Source of the DNA: Chlorobium sp.
Lineage (GTDB): Bacteria; Bacteroidota; Chlorobiia; Chlorobiales; Chlorobiaceae
DNA: 64,000 nt
Reading direction: 5' to 3'
Assembly: GCA_028277225.1 (NCBI GenBank)
Contig: JANQHB010000030.1
Span: 62,001-126,000 of the forward strand
In this document: one piece after another, positions 34,931-44,821 of the stretch
Layout: every line of letters starts with the position of its first letter
How positions within the stretch are numbered: position 1 is the first letter of the stretch
Translations under genes and position numbers: made by a program
The notes under the pieces: generated by a model
Database searches by the model: none
Told to the model about the DNA's origin: nothing
The model's input: only the letters and a program-made list of their open reading frames with translations

Positions 34931-35557
34931 ATGATACGCCTGGAAAGTGATTTCTTCAAACAGCCGACGCTCCTTTTAGCCGAACGTCTTCTGGGCAAGG
35001 TGTTTGTCCATAAAACAACTGACGGCCGATTCTACAAAGGCAGGATTGTTGAAACAGAGGCATATCTGGCCGAAGGCGACCAGGCGTGCCACGCCTTCGG
35101 CGGCAGAACAGAAAGAAACCGGATCATGTTCGGGCCTCCCGGGACACTTTACGTATATTTCACGTATGGCTGCCACAACCTGATGAATATCGTTTCAGAA
35201 CCTGAAGGTATAGCCGGAGCAGTTCTCGTTCGGGCAGTGGAACCCCTTGCCGGTCTGGAGGCAATGAAACAAAACCGGGAAACCTGCAAGGAAACGAACC
35301 TGACCAACGGACCCGGAAAACTCACACAAGCAATGGAAATAACGCTTGCTCATAACGGCATGAGTCTTTCGGGCCGGACCGTCTTCATGGAAGACGGCAT
35401 CCTGCAGCCGGATGAGACGGTCTCTTCATCAAAACGAATCGGTATTTCAAAAAGCACCGATCTTTTATGGAGACGTTACCTTGCCGGAAACGCCTTTGTT
35501 TCGAAAGCCAGACCTGGAACTCCAGGTGCAGGAAAAAAGATGCAGTTGGAAAGTTGA
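34931..35557 (+). CDS. mpg: 3-methyladenine DNA glycosylase (AAG/MPG type)
   Basis: Base-excision repair enzyme for alkylated and deaminated purines. 208 residues: VETEAYLAEGDQACHAFGG contains the catalytic Glu, ERNRIMFGPPGTLYVYFTYG and HNLMNIVSEPEG are diagnostic, and LTNGPGKLTQAM is near the end. Stands alone 83 bp after the MITE-like element. Confidence 0.95.
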   Translation: MIRLESDFFKQPTLLLAERLLGKVFVHKTTDGRFYKGRIVETEAYLAEGDQACHAFGGRTERNRIMFGPPGTLYVYFTYGCHNLMNIVSEPEGIAGAVLVRAVEPLAGLEAMKQNRETCKETNLTNGPGKLTQAMEITLAHNGMSLSGRTVFMEDGILQPDETVSSSKRIGISKSTDLLWRRYLAGNAFVSKARPGTPGAGKKMQLES

Positions 35558-35600
35558 AAAATTTATTTCTTTTTAAGGCAAGCTCTTAAAATGGTCCAAC

Positions 35601-36983
35601 ATGATCGGAACGCCAATCCTCCCTGAAATAAGGGATCTGATAGAGCGCAGGAATTTCAGTGCCCTGCAGCGGTTGTTTACCGACTGGCTTCCGGTAGACC
35701 TTGCCGAACTCATTTCCGACATTCCTGAAAACGAACAGGCTATCCTTTTCAGGCTTCTTCCGAGAGAAACAGCCACCCAGACGTTTGAATACCTCGACAT
35801 CGATTCCCAGCAGAACCTTCTTGCTGCCCTTACAAAAAAAGATGTCACCCATATCCTCAACAGCATGTCCCCCGATGACCGAACGGAAATGCTCGAGGAA
35901 CTCCCGAGCACCGTCGTTCAGGAACTGCTGAAACTGCTCTCGTTCGAAGAGTTCAAGATAGCCAAAACACTGCTTGCTTATTCGGAGGACAGTGTCGGAC
36001 GTCTCATGTCGCCCGATTACATAAGTGTCAAAAAGACCTGGACCATTTCGGAAGTCCTTGACTACATAAGAAAATTCGGCCATGAGAGTGAAACCCTCAA
36101 TGTGATCTATGCCGTAGACGACTATGGAAAACTGATTGGCGACCTCACCGCCCGCTCGCTCCTGCTTGCCCAGCCTGATACAAAGATAGACACCCTCATA
36201 TCCGAGGAGAAAATCATCACGCTGACGGCCACACAGGATCAGCAGGACGCTTTGGAAACATTTAAGCGTTACGACCGCGTGGCGTTGCCTGTTGTCGATT
36301 CGAACGGTTACCTGATCGGCATCGTCACCGTTGACGATATGCTCGACGTCGCTGAGGAGGAAGAGACTGAAGACATCCAGAAATTCGGCGGTGTCGAAGC
36401 GTTTGACGAGCCCTATATGGACCTTCCCGTTTTCGAGGTCATCAAGAAACGGGGCGTCTGGCTCGTCGTACTGTTCCTCGGCGAGATGCTGACTGCTTCG
36501 GCAATGGCTTTTTTTGAGGATGAACTGGCAAAAGCGATTGTTCTGGCAACATTTATCCCGTTGATCATATCGAGCGGCGGCAACTCCGGATCACAGGCGG
36601 CAACCCTTATCATCAGGGCTCTCGCCCTGGGAGAAATCACCATCAAGGACTGGTGGAGAGTGATGAGAAGAGAAATCATGTCCGGCCTGGCACTCGGCAG
36701 CCTCCTTGGTCTTATCGGAATATTCCGGGTTGTCTTCTGGTCGGTCATTCTCGGCTCTTACAACATCGAATGGCTTACCGTCGGATATACTGTGGGCGTA
36801 TCGCTTATAGGTGTCGTCCTCCTGGGAACCCTTGCCGGCTCTATGCTTCCACTGCTCCTGCAACGATGGGGATTTGATCCGGCGACCTCTTCTGCCCCGT
36901 TTGTTGCGACAATTGTGGACGTTGCAGGCATAATCATATACTTCAGCGTTGCCACCGTCTTTCTCAGCGGTATATTGCTGTGA
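35601..36983 (+). CDS. mgtE: Magnesium transporter MgtE
   Basis: Gated Mg2+ channel in the inner membrane. 460 residues: an N-terminal helical superhelix (about 1-135, LISDIPENEQAILFRLLP and LAALTKKDVTHILNSM), two CBS domains (about 140-265), and five membrane helices beginning with VWLVVLFLGEMLTASAMAFF. The pore signature PLIISSGGNSGSQAATLIIR is present. Full length; the N and CBS domains sense cytosolic Mg2+. Confidence 0.95.
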   Translation: MIGTPILPEIRDLIERRNFSALQRLFTDWLPVDLAELISDIPENEQAILFRLLPRETATQTFEYLDIDSQQNLLAALTKKDVTHILNSMSPDDRTEMLEELPSTVVQELLKLLSFEEFKIAKTLLAYSEDSVGRLMSPDYISVKKTWTISEVLDYIRKFGHESETLNVIYAVDDYGKLIGDLTARSLLLAQPDTKIDTLISEEKIITLTATQDQQDALETFKRYDRVALPVVDSNGYLIGIVTVDDMLDVAEEEETEDIQKFGGVEAFDEPYMDLPVFEVIKKRGVWLVVLFLGEMLTASAMAFFEDELAKAIVLATFIPLIISSGGNSGSQAATLIIRALALGEITIKDWWRVMRREIMSGLALGSLLGLIGIFRVVFWSVILGSYNIEWLTVGYTVGVSLIGVVLLGTLAGSMLPLLLQRWGFDPATSSAPFVATIVDVAGIIIYFSVATVFLSGILL

Positions 36984-36988
36984 AGAAT

Positions 36989-37011
36989 GTTGAACTGTTG
37001 AGTTGTTGAAC
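36989..37011. repeat. Octamer-repeat tract (intergenic copy)
   Basis: TGTTGAACTGTTGAGTTGTT, three units of the octamer in reverse orientation, a few bases after the mgtE stop. The rest of the gap to the next gene shows no feature. Confidence 0.7.
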
Positions 37012-37100
37012 GGGCAGGAAAGAAGAATCCACATCCATCCTCGAGACTGACAGTTCAATCAGGCAACATTCATGTGTAATTACAAGTAGCTGCTTACATC

Positions 37101-38765
37101 GTGCTGGAAGAAAGAGAATCACTTGATTTTGACATTGTCTTTATCGGTGCGGGACCGGCAAACCTGACGGCAGCCATTCACCTTCAAAAGCTTGTCAACA
37201 AAAGTAAGGACCTCGAAGCAGCTCCGGAGATAGTGGTTATCGACAAAGGGAAAAATGCCGGAGCGCATCTGCTTTCAGGGGCTATCATCGACCCGGTCGT
37301 TCTTGAAGAATACTTCCCCGGTTATGTTGAAAAAGGGTGTCCTATCCAGACAGAAGTCACGAGGGATTCTGTCTGCTTTCTCACAGAAAAGAGAAAATAC
37401 GCGCTGCCCTACCTTCCCGAACCGTTCCGAAACAACGGCTGCTTTCTTGTTTCGCTGAGCCGGTTCGGCTCCTGGCTTGCCGGGATGGCCGAGGCTGAAG
37501 GAGTAGCTGTTCTAGACTCGACCGCGGCTGTGGAACCTGTCATCGACAACAACCGGCTGAAAGGGATTATAACCGATGGCAAGGGATACGACAAAGAAGG
37601 AAATGCCGGGGAAGCGGCCGAACCAGGAATAGAGATTAACGCGAAAACGTTCGTGCTTGGCGAAGGGGCTCGCGGATCGATGTTTCGCCAACTCGACCGG
37701 ACTTTTGCTCTGTCACCGAACGAAGAGGACCAACGCTATGAAACCGGAGTGAAGGAGGTCTGGCAAATCCCTCCCGGACGTCTTGACGCCGGAGCAACAC
37801 TCCACACGTTCGGCTATCCGCTCCCCTCTTCTCTTTACGGCGGGGGCTGGCTCTATGCCATGAGCGAAACAGAAATCTCCCTCGGATTTGTCACTTCAGC
37901 CGACCCTGGACAACCGGTGGTCGATCCTCACTACAATCTCCAGCTTTTCAAAGAGCATCCGTCCATCCGACACTTGCTTGCGGAAGGGAAACTGTTGGAA
38001 TACGGCGCAAAATCCATCACCTCGGGAGGCTATGACGCAATGCCGAGGCCTGCCGGTCCCGGCTTTCTGCTTACAGGCGAGACAGCGGGTCTTGTCAATA
38101 TGCAGCGCCTCAAAGGCATTCACCTCGCAATGCACTCGGGAATTCTTGCTGCAGAAACGCTCTACTCCTGCCTGCTGAAAGATGACTTTTCGGAAGCATC
38201 ACTTCTCACGTATAGAAACAAACTGGAGCGGTCGGCCATACACGAAGAAATGCGGCAGTCCAGAAACTACCGCCAGGCATTCGACCAGGGGCTTTTTAAA
38301 GGGCTCATGCGTGCGGGACTCTCGCTCAAGGTGCCAAGGCTCGCTCCAACCGGCAATACAGAGATAAAAGAAGACGGCACATTGCGGCCCGGCTCAAAAC
38401 AATACAGAAACTGGTCGAAAAAAAAGGACTCGTTCCGTCCCGACAATATCCTCTTCTTCTCAAAAGAAGCAAACCTTTACGCTTCAGGAACGGTTCATGA
38501 AGAAAACCAGCCTTGCCACCTTCTTATCGAGCCGGACAGCATCGCTGATATCTGTACCGAAAAATGCACACGCGAATATGGAAATCCCTGCCGGCATTTC
38601 TGTCCGGCAGGAGTGTATGCGATCGATCACAATGCAGACCCGATACTCAGACTTTCGCCATCCAACTGCCTGCATTGCAAGACCTGTGAAATTGCCGATC
38701 CATACGGTATCATAACATGGACTCCACCCGAAGGAGGAGGAGGACCCGGATACACAATCAGTTGA
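37101..38765 (+). CDS. Electron transfer flavoprotein:quinone oxidoreductase
   Basis: A 554-residue FAD plus [4Fe-4S] enzyme that passes electrons from ETF to a membrane quinone, here presumably menaquinone. N-terminal FAD motif DIVFIGAGPANLTAAIHLQ, GAHLLSGAI, EGVAV, the quinone-side segment GGGWLYAM, TGETAGLVNMQRLKGIHLAM, and a C-terminal ferredoxin-like cluster CTEKCTREYGNPCRHFCPAG plus CLHCKTCEIADPYGIITW. The start is GTG at 37101; there is no clear ribosome site. ETF subunits are not encoded in the window. Its 3' end touches a remnant of the MITE family. Confidence 0.92.
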   Translation: MLEERESLDFDIVFIGAGPANLTAAIHLQKLVNKSKDLEAAPEIVVIDKGKNAGAHLLSGAIIDPVVLEEYFPGYVEKGCPIQTEVTRDSVCFLTEKRKYALPYLPEPFRNNGCFLVSLSRFGSWLAGMAEAEGVAVLDSTAAVEPVIDNNRLKGIITDGKGYDKEGNAGEAAEPGIEINAKTFVLGEGARGSMFRQLDRTFALSPNEEDQRYETGVKEVWQIPPGRLDAGATLHTFGYPLPSSLYGGGWLYAMSETEISLGFVTSADPGQPVVDPHYNLQLFKEHPSIRHLLAEGKLLEYGAKSITSGGYDAMPRPAGPGFLLTGETAGLVNMQRLKGIHLAMHSGILAAETLYSCLLKDDFSEASLLTYRNKLERSAIHEEMRQSRNYRQAFDQGLFKGLMRAGLSLKVPRLAPTGNTEIKEDGTLRPGSKQYRNWSKKKDSFRPDNILFFSKEANLYASGTVHEENQPCHLLIEPDSIADICTEKCTREYGNPCRHFCPAGVYAIDHNADPILRLSPSNCLHCKTCEIADPYGIITWTPPEGGGGPGYTIS

Positions 38766-38780
38766 AACGATCAGTTCAGG
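38763..38780. repeat. Solo end of the MITE-like family
   Basis: TGAAACGATCAGTTCAGG, matching the right-hand end of the element at 34593 (TTGAAACGATCAGTTTAGG). It begins at the ETF-QO stop codon TGA, so a former insertion may have been lost here, or the gene end was reshaped by one. Confidence 0.6.
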
Positions 38781-38787
38781 TGAACGT

Positions 38788-39870
38788 ATGAACAAAGGAA
38801 ACCATGTCATTGTCGGCATTTCGGGAGGTGTCGATTCCGCTGTTGCGGCATGCCTGCTTATCGAGGAAGGATTCACCGTTACGGGTCTCAATATCAAAGT
38901 TCTCGACAATACAGAAGAGAACCCGAACCTTTCACCTTCCCCCATGGTCATCAGCGACCTTGAAGATTTTCGTTTCCCGGTATACACGCTCAACCTGAGC
39001 GACAGCTTTCACAACGATGTCATCAGCTATTTCATTCACGATTACCTCGGTGGAAGAACTCCGAATCCGTGCATGGTCTGCAACAAACTGATCAAATGGA
39101 AAGGGCTTTTCAAAGGAGCGGAGCTGCTCCGGGCCGATTCCGTTGCAACGGGGCACTACGCGCGAATCGAATGTAACGATGGCTCCTGCCGTCTTTTCAA
39201 GGGAAGCGACAACCAGAAAGACCAAAGCTATTTTCTCTGGATGCTCGAGACCGGGGATATCTCAAGGACTCTTTTTCCGCTCGGAAATCTCACGAAAACC
39301 GAAGTGCGGAAGCATGCCCGAAGGTTCCGGGTCAAAGCCGCTGAAAAAAAAGAGAGCCAGGAAATATGTTTTGTTCCGGGAAACGATTACAGGCAATACC
39401 TTGCATCATCCCTGCCCGGCATTGAAGAACGGCTGAAAGGCGGGGATATCGTCGATCCGTCGGGAAGCGTCATCGGCTATCATGCCGGCTATCCGTTCTA
39501 TACCATTGGCCAGAGAAAAGGACTCGGCGTCTCGTCACCAAAACCGCTTTATGTCAACCGGCTCGATCCCGATACAAACCGGGTACACGTCGGTGGAAAA
39601 GAGCTCCTGCAATGCCGGAAACTCAAGGCCGGCAGCATGAACTGGATCGGAATCGACAGACCGGAAACCCCCCTGTTATGTGCCGCACGTATCCGCTACC
39701 GTGACAAAGAGGAACCCTGCAGGATAGTTCCTCTTGGAAAAGGCACGGTCGAAGTACTTTTCGATAAACCGAAACAGTCGGTAACCCCCGGCCAGGCCGT
39801 GGTCTTCTACCGTAACGACGAGGTCATCGGCGGAGGAATAATACAGGAAGCACTCCCCGACCCCACATGA
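38788..39870 (+). CDS. mnmA: tRNA-specific 2-thiouridylase MnmA
   Basis: Installs 2-thiouridine at position 34 of Lys, Glu and Gln tRNAs. 360 residues: PP-loop GISGGVDSAVAACLL, catalytic Cys in NPCMVCNKLIKW and second Cys in EKKESQEICFVPGNDYRQYL, DQSYFLW, and GQRKGLGVSS. It starts 8 bp after the MITE remnant. Confidence 0.95.
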   Translation: MNKGNHVIVGISGGVDSAVAACLLIEEGFTVTGLNIKVLDNTEENPNLSPSPMVISDLEDFRFPVYTLNLSDSFHNDVISYFIHDYLGGRTPNPCMVCNKLIKWKGLFKGAELLRADSVATGHYARIECNDGSCRLFKGSDNQKDQSYFLWMLETGDISRTLFPLGNLTKTEVRKHARRFRVKAAEKKESQEICFVPGNDYRQYLASSLPGIEERLKGGDIVDPSGSVIGYHAGYPFYTIGQRKGLGVSSPKPLYVNRLDPDTNRVHVGGKELLQCRKLKAGSMNWIGIDRPETPLLCAARIRYRDKEEPCRIVPLGKGTVEVLFDKPKQSVTPGQAVVFYRNDEVIGGGIIQEALPDPT

Positions 39871-39907
39871 TGGAATAACCGAGCCACCTTTTGTTCATGT
39901 GCAGTCG

Positions 39908-39936
39908 TTTCAACAACTCAACAATTCAACAACTCT
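39908..39936. repeat. Octamer-repeat tract (intergenic copy)
   Basis: TTTCAACAACTCAACAATTC from 39908, continuing to 39936, immediately before the esterase start. Same octamer as in menE; it occupies where the ribosome site of the next gene would be. Confidence 0.75.
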
Positions 39937-39939
39937 TCC

Positions 39940-40605
39940 ATGCTTCAGCGTCACCAGTCATCCCTTACCTACCTCTACCTGCCGCCCGTTGAGAAATCAG
40001 AGGGAGACCTCCTTGTCATGCTCCATGGTTACGGAAGCAATGAGAAAGATCTCATGCAGCTTGCCCCGCTTCTCGATCAAAACATGTGTTTCATAACACC
40101 GAGAGCACCGCTTGCGTTTGCACCGGAAATGTATGGCTGGTTTCCCGTTGCGTTCACTCCTGAAGGCATCACCGTCGACGAAAAAGAGGCTCAAACTGCT
40201 CTGAACAGGCTGCTTGAATTCCTGCATGCTCTCAGGGATACATACAATCCGCCGCAGGGAAAAACCTGGCTGCTCGGCTTCAGCCAGGGTGCCGTGATGA
40301 GCTACCTTGCAGCACTTGCCGAACCTCGTCTGTTTCACGGTGTTATCGCGCTGAGCGGACAGTTTCCGGAATCGTCAATGCGTCTTCCTGCTGATCCCGA
40401 ACGATTCCGGCACCTTCCTTTCCTTGTCGTCCATGGTGTTCACGATGACGTCCTGCCGGTATCGAACGGCAGGAAATCCCGGCTGTGGCTTGAAAAACAT
40501 GTGGACTCTCTGACCTACCGCGAATATGCCATGGGGCACGAGATCAACAACGAAACAATACTCCTTGTACAGGGCTGGATTCATAGCGGGCATCGGGGAG
40601 CCTGA
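39940..40605 (+). CDS. Phospholipase/carboxylesterase family alpha/beta hydrolase
   Basis: 221 residues: VMLHGYGSNEKDLMQLAPLL (oxyanion loop), nucleophile WLLGFSQGAVMSYLAALAEP, LALSGQFPES-like stretch VIALSGQFPES, VHGVHDDVLPVSNG with the catalytic Asp, and YAMGHEINNE with the His. This is the Abhydrolase_2 family (acyl-protein thioesterase-like). Substrate unknown. No ribosome site; an octamer repeat tract lies just upstream. Confidence 0.9.
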   Translation: MLQRHQSSLTYLYLPPVEKSEGDLLVMLHGYGSNEKDLMQLAPLLDQNMCFITPRAPLAFAPEMYGWFPVAFTPEGITVDEKEAQTALNRLLEFLHALRDTYNPPQGKTWLLGFSQGAVMSYLAALAEPRLFHGVIALSGQFPESSMRLPADPERFRHLPFLVVHGVHDDVLPVSNGRKSRLWLEKHVDSLTYREYAMGHEINNETILLVQGWIHSGHRGA

Positions 40606-40772
40606 GCAACAGGCTGCACAGCTATTCTGATCTCAACGAATTGAGAGAGAATGCGTATATTCCACCCTTTATGCTATTGTCAGGAATTTCTGTCGCAGAA
40701 GAGAAGAAGATACGACCATGAAGTAACAGGTCATAAAGGGCTTGCCTGTCCTTATGTGCAACTCAGGAGACA

Positions 40773-43700
40773 ATGAAGGAAAAACCCGCAAACATACTTG
40801 AAAAAAAAATACTCGTGCTGGATGGTGCAATGGGCACCATGATCCAGAGATACAAGCTCGAAGAAGAAGACTTCCGAAGCGAACGCTTTGCTGCCCACAC
40901 CCATCCCCTCAAAGGGAACAATGACATTCTCGTCCTTACGCAGCCCGAGATCATTTACAACATCCATTGCGAATTCCTCGACGCAGGTTCCGACATTATC
41001 GAGACCAACACCTTCAATGCAAATCCTGTCTCCCAGTCGGATTACGGCGCAGAACACCTGACAAGAGAACTGAATGTCGAAGCCGCCCGTCTGGCTCGGC
41101 GGGCAGCGGACGCGTACACAAAAAAAGATCCTTCCAAACCCCGCTACGTTGCCGGATCGATCGGGCCGACAAACAAGACACTCTCCCTTTCGCCCGACGT
41201 CAATAATCCCGGCTACCGTGCCGTCACATTCGAGGAGATTGTAGATAATTACAGGCAACAGCTCGAGGGCCTGCTCGAAGGAGGAATCGATCTGCTTCTT
41301 GTCGAGACGGTCTTCGACACCCTCAACTGCAAAGCTGCAGTCTATGCAATCGACGAGTTCTCGAAAACAACCGGAACACAACTTCCGGTCATGATCTCCG
41401 GCACGATCGTAGACCAGAGCGGGCGAACACTTTCCGGACAGACAACCGAAGCGCTCTGGGTATCACTGGCGCACACACCGGGGCTTTTGAGCATCGGCCT
41501 GAACTGCGCACTTGGAGCCAGGCAGATGAGACCCTTTCTTGAAACGCTTTCGGATATCGCAGAAAGTTTTGTCAGCGTCTATCCGAATGCCGGTCTGCCG
41601 AACGAATTTGGCGAATATGACGATACCCCCGAATACATGGCTTCAATGATCGCAGATTTTGCAGAGTCGGGATTTGTCAACATTGTCGGCGGCTGCTGCG
41701 GCACGACACCGGATCACATACGTGCCATTGCCGAAAAAGTTGCAGCAGTCCCGCCCCGTCAACGACCTGAGCCCAGCCGGGAACTGCGCCTGTCCGGCCT
41801 GGAACCTCTGTTTGTAAACCGGACAACCGGCTTTATCAACGTCGGTGAAAGGACCAATGTCACCGGATCGCGAAAATTCGCCCGCCTCATCAAGGAAGAA
41901 AAATACGATGAAGCGCTCTCCATCGCCCGTCAGCAGGTTGAAAACGGCGCCCAGGTCATCGACATCAACGTCGATGAAGGGATGCTGGACTCGGAGAAAG
42001 TCATGCGTGAGTTCATCAACCTCATTGCCTCCGAGCCGGAAATTGCAAAAGTACCGCTGATGATCGACTCGTCGAAGTGGAGTGTGATCGAAAACGGCCT
42101 CCGCTGTACACAGGGCAAATGTATAGTCAATTCGATCAGTCTCAAGGAAGGAGAGGAAATCTTCAGGAAACGAGCACAAAAAATCATGCAGTACGGTGCC
42201 GCCGCCGTCGTCATGGCCTTTGACGAAAAAGGCCAGGCCGATTCCCTCGAGCGCCGTATCGATATCTGCGGGAGAGCCTGGTCGATCCTCACTGACCAGA
42301 TCGGCTTTCCTCCTCAGGATATCATTTTCGATCCCAACGTTCTGACCGTGGCAACCGGTATTGAGGAGCATAACAATTACGCCGTCGATTTCATCGAATC
42401 GGTCCGCTGGATCAAGGAAAACCTTCCGTACGCAAAAGTTTCCGGAGGCATCAGCAACGTTTCTTTTTCGTTCCGCGGCAATAATCCCGTTCGTGAAGCA
42501 ATGCATGCCGCCTTTCTCTTCCATGCCATCGGCAAGGGACTCGACATGGGCATTGTCAACGCAGGCCAGCTTGCCGTTTACGACGAGATTCCCGAAGCAC
42601 TGCTTGAAAGAGTCGAAGACGTTCTCCTCAACCGGCGTTCCGACGCGACCGAACGGCTGGTCGACTTCGCAGCGACCGTCAGGGAGGAGGAAAAGGGGGA
42701 CGGGGAAAAGCAGGCCGAATGGCGAAACGAAACCGTTGAAGAGAGGCTCCGGCACGCACTTGTCAAGGGTATTACAGACTACATCGACGATGATGCAGAA
42801 GAAGCACGGCAAAAGTATTCAAGCCCGCTCGACATTATCGAAGGTCCCCTGATGGATGGCATGAATGCCATTGGCGACCTTTTTGCAGAAGGAAAAATGT
42901 TCCTGCCGCAGGTTGTCAAAAGCGCAAGAGTCATGAAAAAGGCGGTTGCCTACCTTATCCCCTTCATAGAAGAGGAAAAAGCAAAAAACAGCAGCAGCAA
43001 ACCTGCGGCAAAAGTACTCCTGGCGACCGTCAAAGGCGATGTCCACGATATCGGCAAGAACATAGTAGCGGTCGTTCTTGCCTGCAACAATTATGACGTC
43101 ATTGATATCGGCGTCATGAAACCGTGTGAAGAAATCCTTGAAGCCGCGGCAAAAGAAGACGCGGATGTGGTCGGCCTCAGCGGCCTGATCACCCCTTCGC
43201 TTGACGAAATGGTGCATGTCGCCAAAGAAATGGAAAGGAAAGGCATGAACGTACCTCTCCTTATAGGAGGGGCGACAACGTCCAGGATGCATACGGCTGT
43301 AAAAATAGCGCCTAACTATTCGGGGGCGGTCGTCCAGGTTCTCGACGCCTCGCGCAGCGTCCCTGCTGTTGCCGGCCTCGTGACAGCATCGCTTCACGAC
43401 AACTATGTCGCCGATCTGAAAAAAGAACAGCAAACCCTTCGCGCCGGTCACGAAGCCCGAAACGCATCGAAAAAGTACCTCGGTATAGCCGATGCAAGAA
43501 AAAACAGGATCGGCATTTCCTGGGAGGATACGGTTGTCATGAAACCGAACCGTCCCGGAATAACTGTCCTCAACGACGTTTCACTCGAGGAATTGCGGAA
43601 ATATATCGACTGGACACCGTTTTTCGGTGTCTGGGAACTGCACGGGAAATATCCCGCCATATTCGATGACAGCACGTTTGGAACCGAGGCCCGTAAACTC

Positions 43701-44462
43701 TTCCAGGACGCCGGCACACTTCTCGACACCGTATGCAGGGAAAAAAGCCTGACGCCGAAAGGAGTGGCCGGTCTCTTTGCTGCAAACAGTGTTGACGACG
43801 ATATCGAGATATATACCGACGACAGCAGAACAACCGTTCTCTGCACCCTGCACACCCTGCGTCAGCAGGCCGACAAGGGACCAGACAGACCGAATGTCGC
43901 TCTTGCAGATTATATCGCACCGAAATCAAGCGGAATAGAGGACTATATCGGCGGGTTCACGGTTACTGCTGGTCACGGTGTCGAGCAACTGAAGGAACAA
44001 TTCGAAAAGGCTCACGACGACTACCATCGAATCATGGTGCAGGCGCTTGCCGACAGGCTTGCAGAAGCATTTGCTGAAATGCTGCACCAGAAGGTCCGCA
44101 CTGAACTATGGGGATATTCTGCAAACGAAGCACTGTCGAATAGAGAGCTCATCGCCGAGCGTTACAGGGGTATCCGACCCGCACCGGGATACCCTGCATG
44201 TCCCGACCACACTGAAAAACCGCTCATTTTCGATCTCCTCAACAGCGAAGCGCATACAGGTGTCACCCTGACAGAAACCTTTGCGATGAATCCGGCTGCT
44301 TCGGTCTGCGGCCTTTATTTCGCACACCCTGAAGCCAGATATTTTATTCTTGGCAGCATTGGCAAAGACCAGGCGGAAGACTACGCCCGGCGTAAAAACA
44401 TGAGCATCGGGGATATCGAGAAATGGCTTGCACCAAACCTGAATTATACACCCCTAAACTGA
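40773..44462 (+). CDS. metH: Cobalamin-dependent methionine synthase
   Basis: Transfers methyl from methyltetrahydrofolate to homocysteine through B12. 1229 residues in the usual four modules: homocysteine domain (about 1-325; zinc Cys in VGGCCGTTPDH), pterin domain (about 345-620; TNVTGSRKFARLI), B12 domain (about 640-890; DVHDIGKNIV with the lower-axial His), and the SAM-activation domain (about 900-1225; RPAPGYPACPDH). CAGGAG precedes the ATG by a few nt. The natural 3' end has been altered: the last codons and stop (CCC CTA AAC TGA) come from a MITE-like insertion; without it the gene would end ...ACA CCG TGA. Confidence 0.96.
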   Translation: MKEKPANILEKKILVLDGAMGTMIQRYKLEEEDFRSERFAAHTHPLKGNNDILVLTQPEIIYNIHCEFLDAGSDIIETNTFNANPVSQSDYGAEHLTRELNVEAARLARRAADAYTKKDPSKPRYVAGSIGPTNKTLSLSPDVNNPGYRAVTFEEIVDNYRQQLEGLLEGGIDLLLVETVFDTLNCKAAVYAIDEFSKTTGTQLPVMISGTIVDQSGRTLSGQTTEALWVSLAHTPGLLSIGLNCALGARQMRPFLETLSDIAESFVSVYPNAGLPNEFGEYDDTPEYMASMIADFAESGFVNIVGGCCGTTPDHIRAIAEKVAAVPPRQRPEPSRELRLSGLEPLFVNRTTGFINVGERTNVTGSRKFARLIKEEKYDEALSIARQQVENGAQVIDINVDEGMLDSEKVMREFINLIASEPEIAKVPLMIDSSKWSVIENGLRCTQGKCIVNSISLKEGEEIFRKRAQKIMQYGAAAVVMAFDEKGQADSLERRIDICGRAWSILTDQIGFPPQDIIFDPNVLTVATGIEEHNNYAVDFIESVRWIKENLPYAKVSGGISNVSFSFRGNNPVREAMHAAFLFHAIGKGLDMGIVNAGQLAVYDEIPEALLERVEDVLLNRRSDATERLVDFAATVREEEKGDGEKQAEWRNETVEERLRHALVKGITDYIDDDAEEARQKYSSPLDIIEGPLMDGMNAIGDLFAEGKMFLPQVVKSARVMKKAVAYLIPFIEEEKAKNSSSKPAAKVLLATVKGDVHDIGKNIVAVVLACNNYDVIDIGVMKPCEEILEAAAKEDADVVGLSGLITPSLDEMVHVAKEMERKGMNVPLLIGGATTSRMHTAVKIAPNYSGAVVQVLDASRSVPAVAGLVTASLHDNYVADLKKEQQTLRAGHEARNASKKYLGIADARKNRIGISWEDTVVMKPNRPGITVLNDVSLEELRKYIDWTPFFGVWELHGKYPAIFDDSTFGTEARKLFQDAGTLLDTVCREKSLTPKGVAGLFAANSVDDDIEIYTDDSRTTVLCTLHTLRQQADKGPDRPNVALADYIAPKSSGIEDYIGGFTVTAGHGVEQLKEQFEKAHDDYHRIMVQALADRLAEAFAEMLHQKVRTELWGYSANEALSNRELIAERYRGIRPAPGYPACPDHTEKPLIFDLLNSEAHTGVTLTETFAMNPAASVCGLYFAHPEARYFILGSIGKDQAEDYARRKNMSIGDIEKWLAPNLNYTPLN

Positions 44463-44673
44463 TCGTCCCGACTCGTCGGGATGCTCCATAATAGTAAGCA
44501 TATTAAAAACAATCTGTTATACCGTTTTTGTATAAAGTCTCTCCATCACCTGTCAGGCGAGCGTAAAAACTGATAAAGAACCGCATTTTTTGAAACCCCG
44601 ACAAGCCGGGAAATGCCGACCCCGTGAAATCAGACCGAATATTTCACAGGGCTCGACAATCGCTCAATTTAGG
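44453..44673. mobile_element. MITE-like element (221 bp) inserted at the metH stop, 5-bp target duplication
   Basis: Ends CCTAAACTGATCG and CGCTCAATTTAGG, flanked by ACACC at 44448-44452 and 44674-44678. It contains the hairpins CCCGACTCGTCGGG and GTGAAAT/ATTTCAC also seen in the other copies, and GATGCTCCATAATAG shared with the copy at 63599. 44674-44821 after it holds no gene. Confidence 0.9.
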
Positions 44674-44821
44674 ACACCGTGAATATCTGCCGTTAACAAG
44701 CTGTCCCCCCTGTGTATCCGGTTGCAGGTAACATGGTACGCTCCCAAAATGCAGACATTCCCTGCGCATCGGGACTGCCCTCTGGAAAAACGGTCATCGT
44801 TCTCTGTTCCGGCAACAACGC

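Noticed and set aside
40606..40772. Possible riboswitch before metH
   Set aside because: The 167-bp leader shows no cobalamin or SAM riboswitch core that I can recognise, and no clear terminator/antiterminator pair.
41643..42812. 389-residue frame on the strand opposite metH
   Set aside because: It is the antisense of the metH pterin/homocysteine domains; codon bias and metH motifs explain it.
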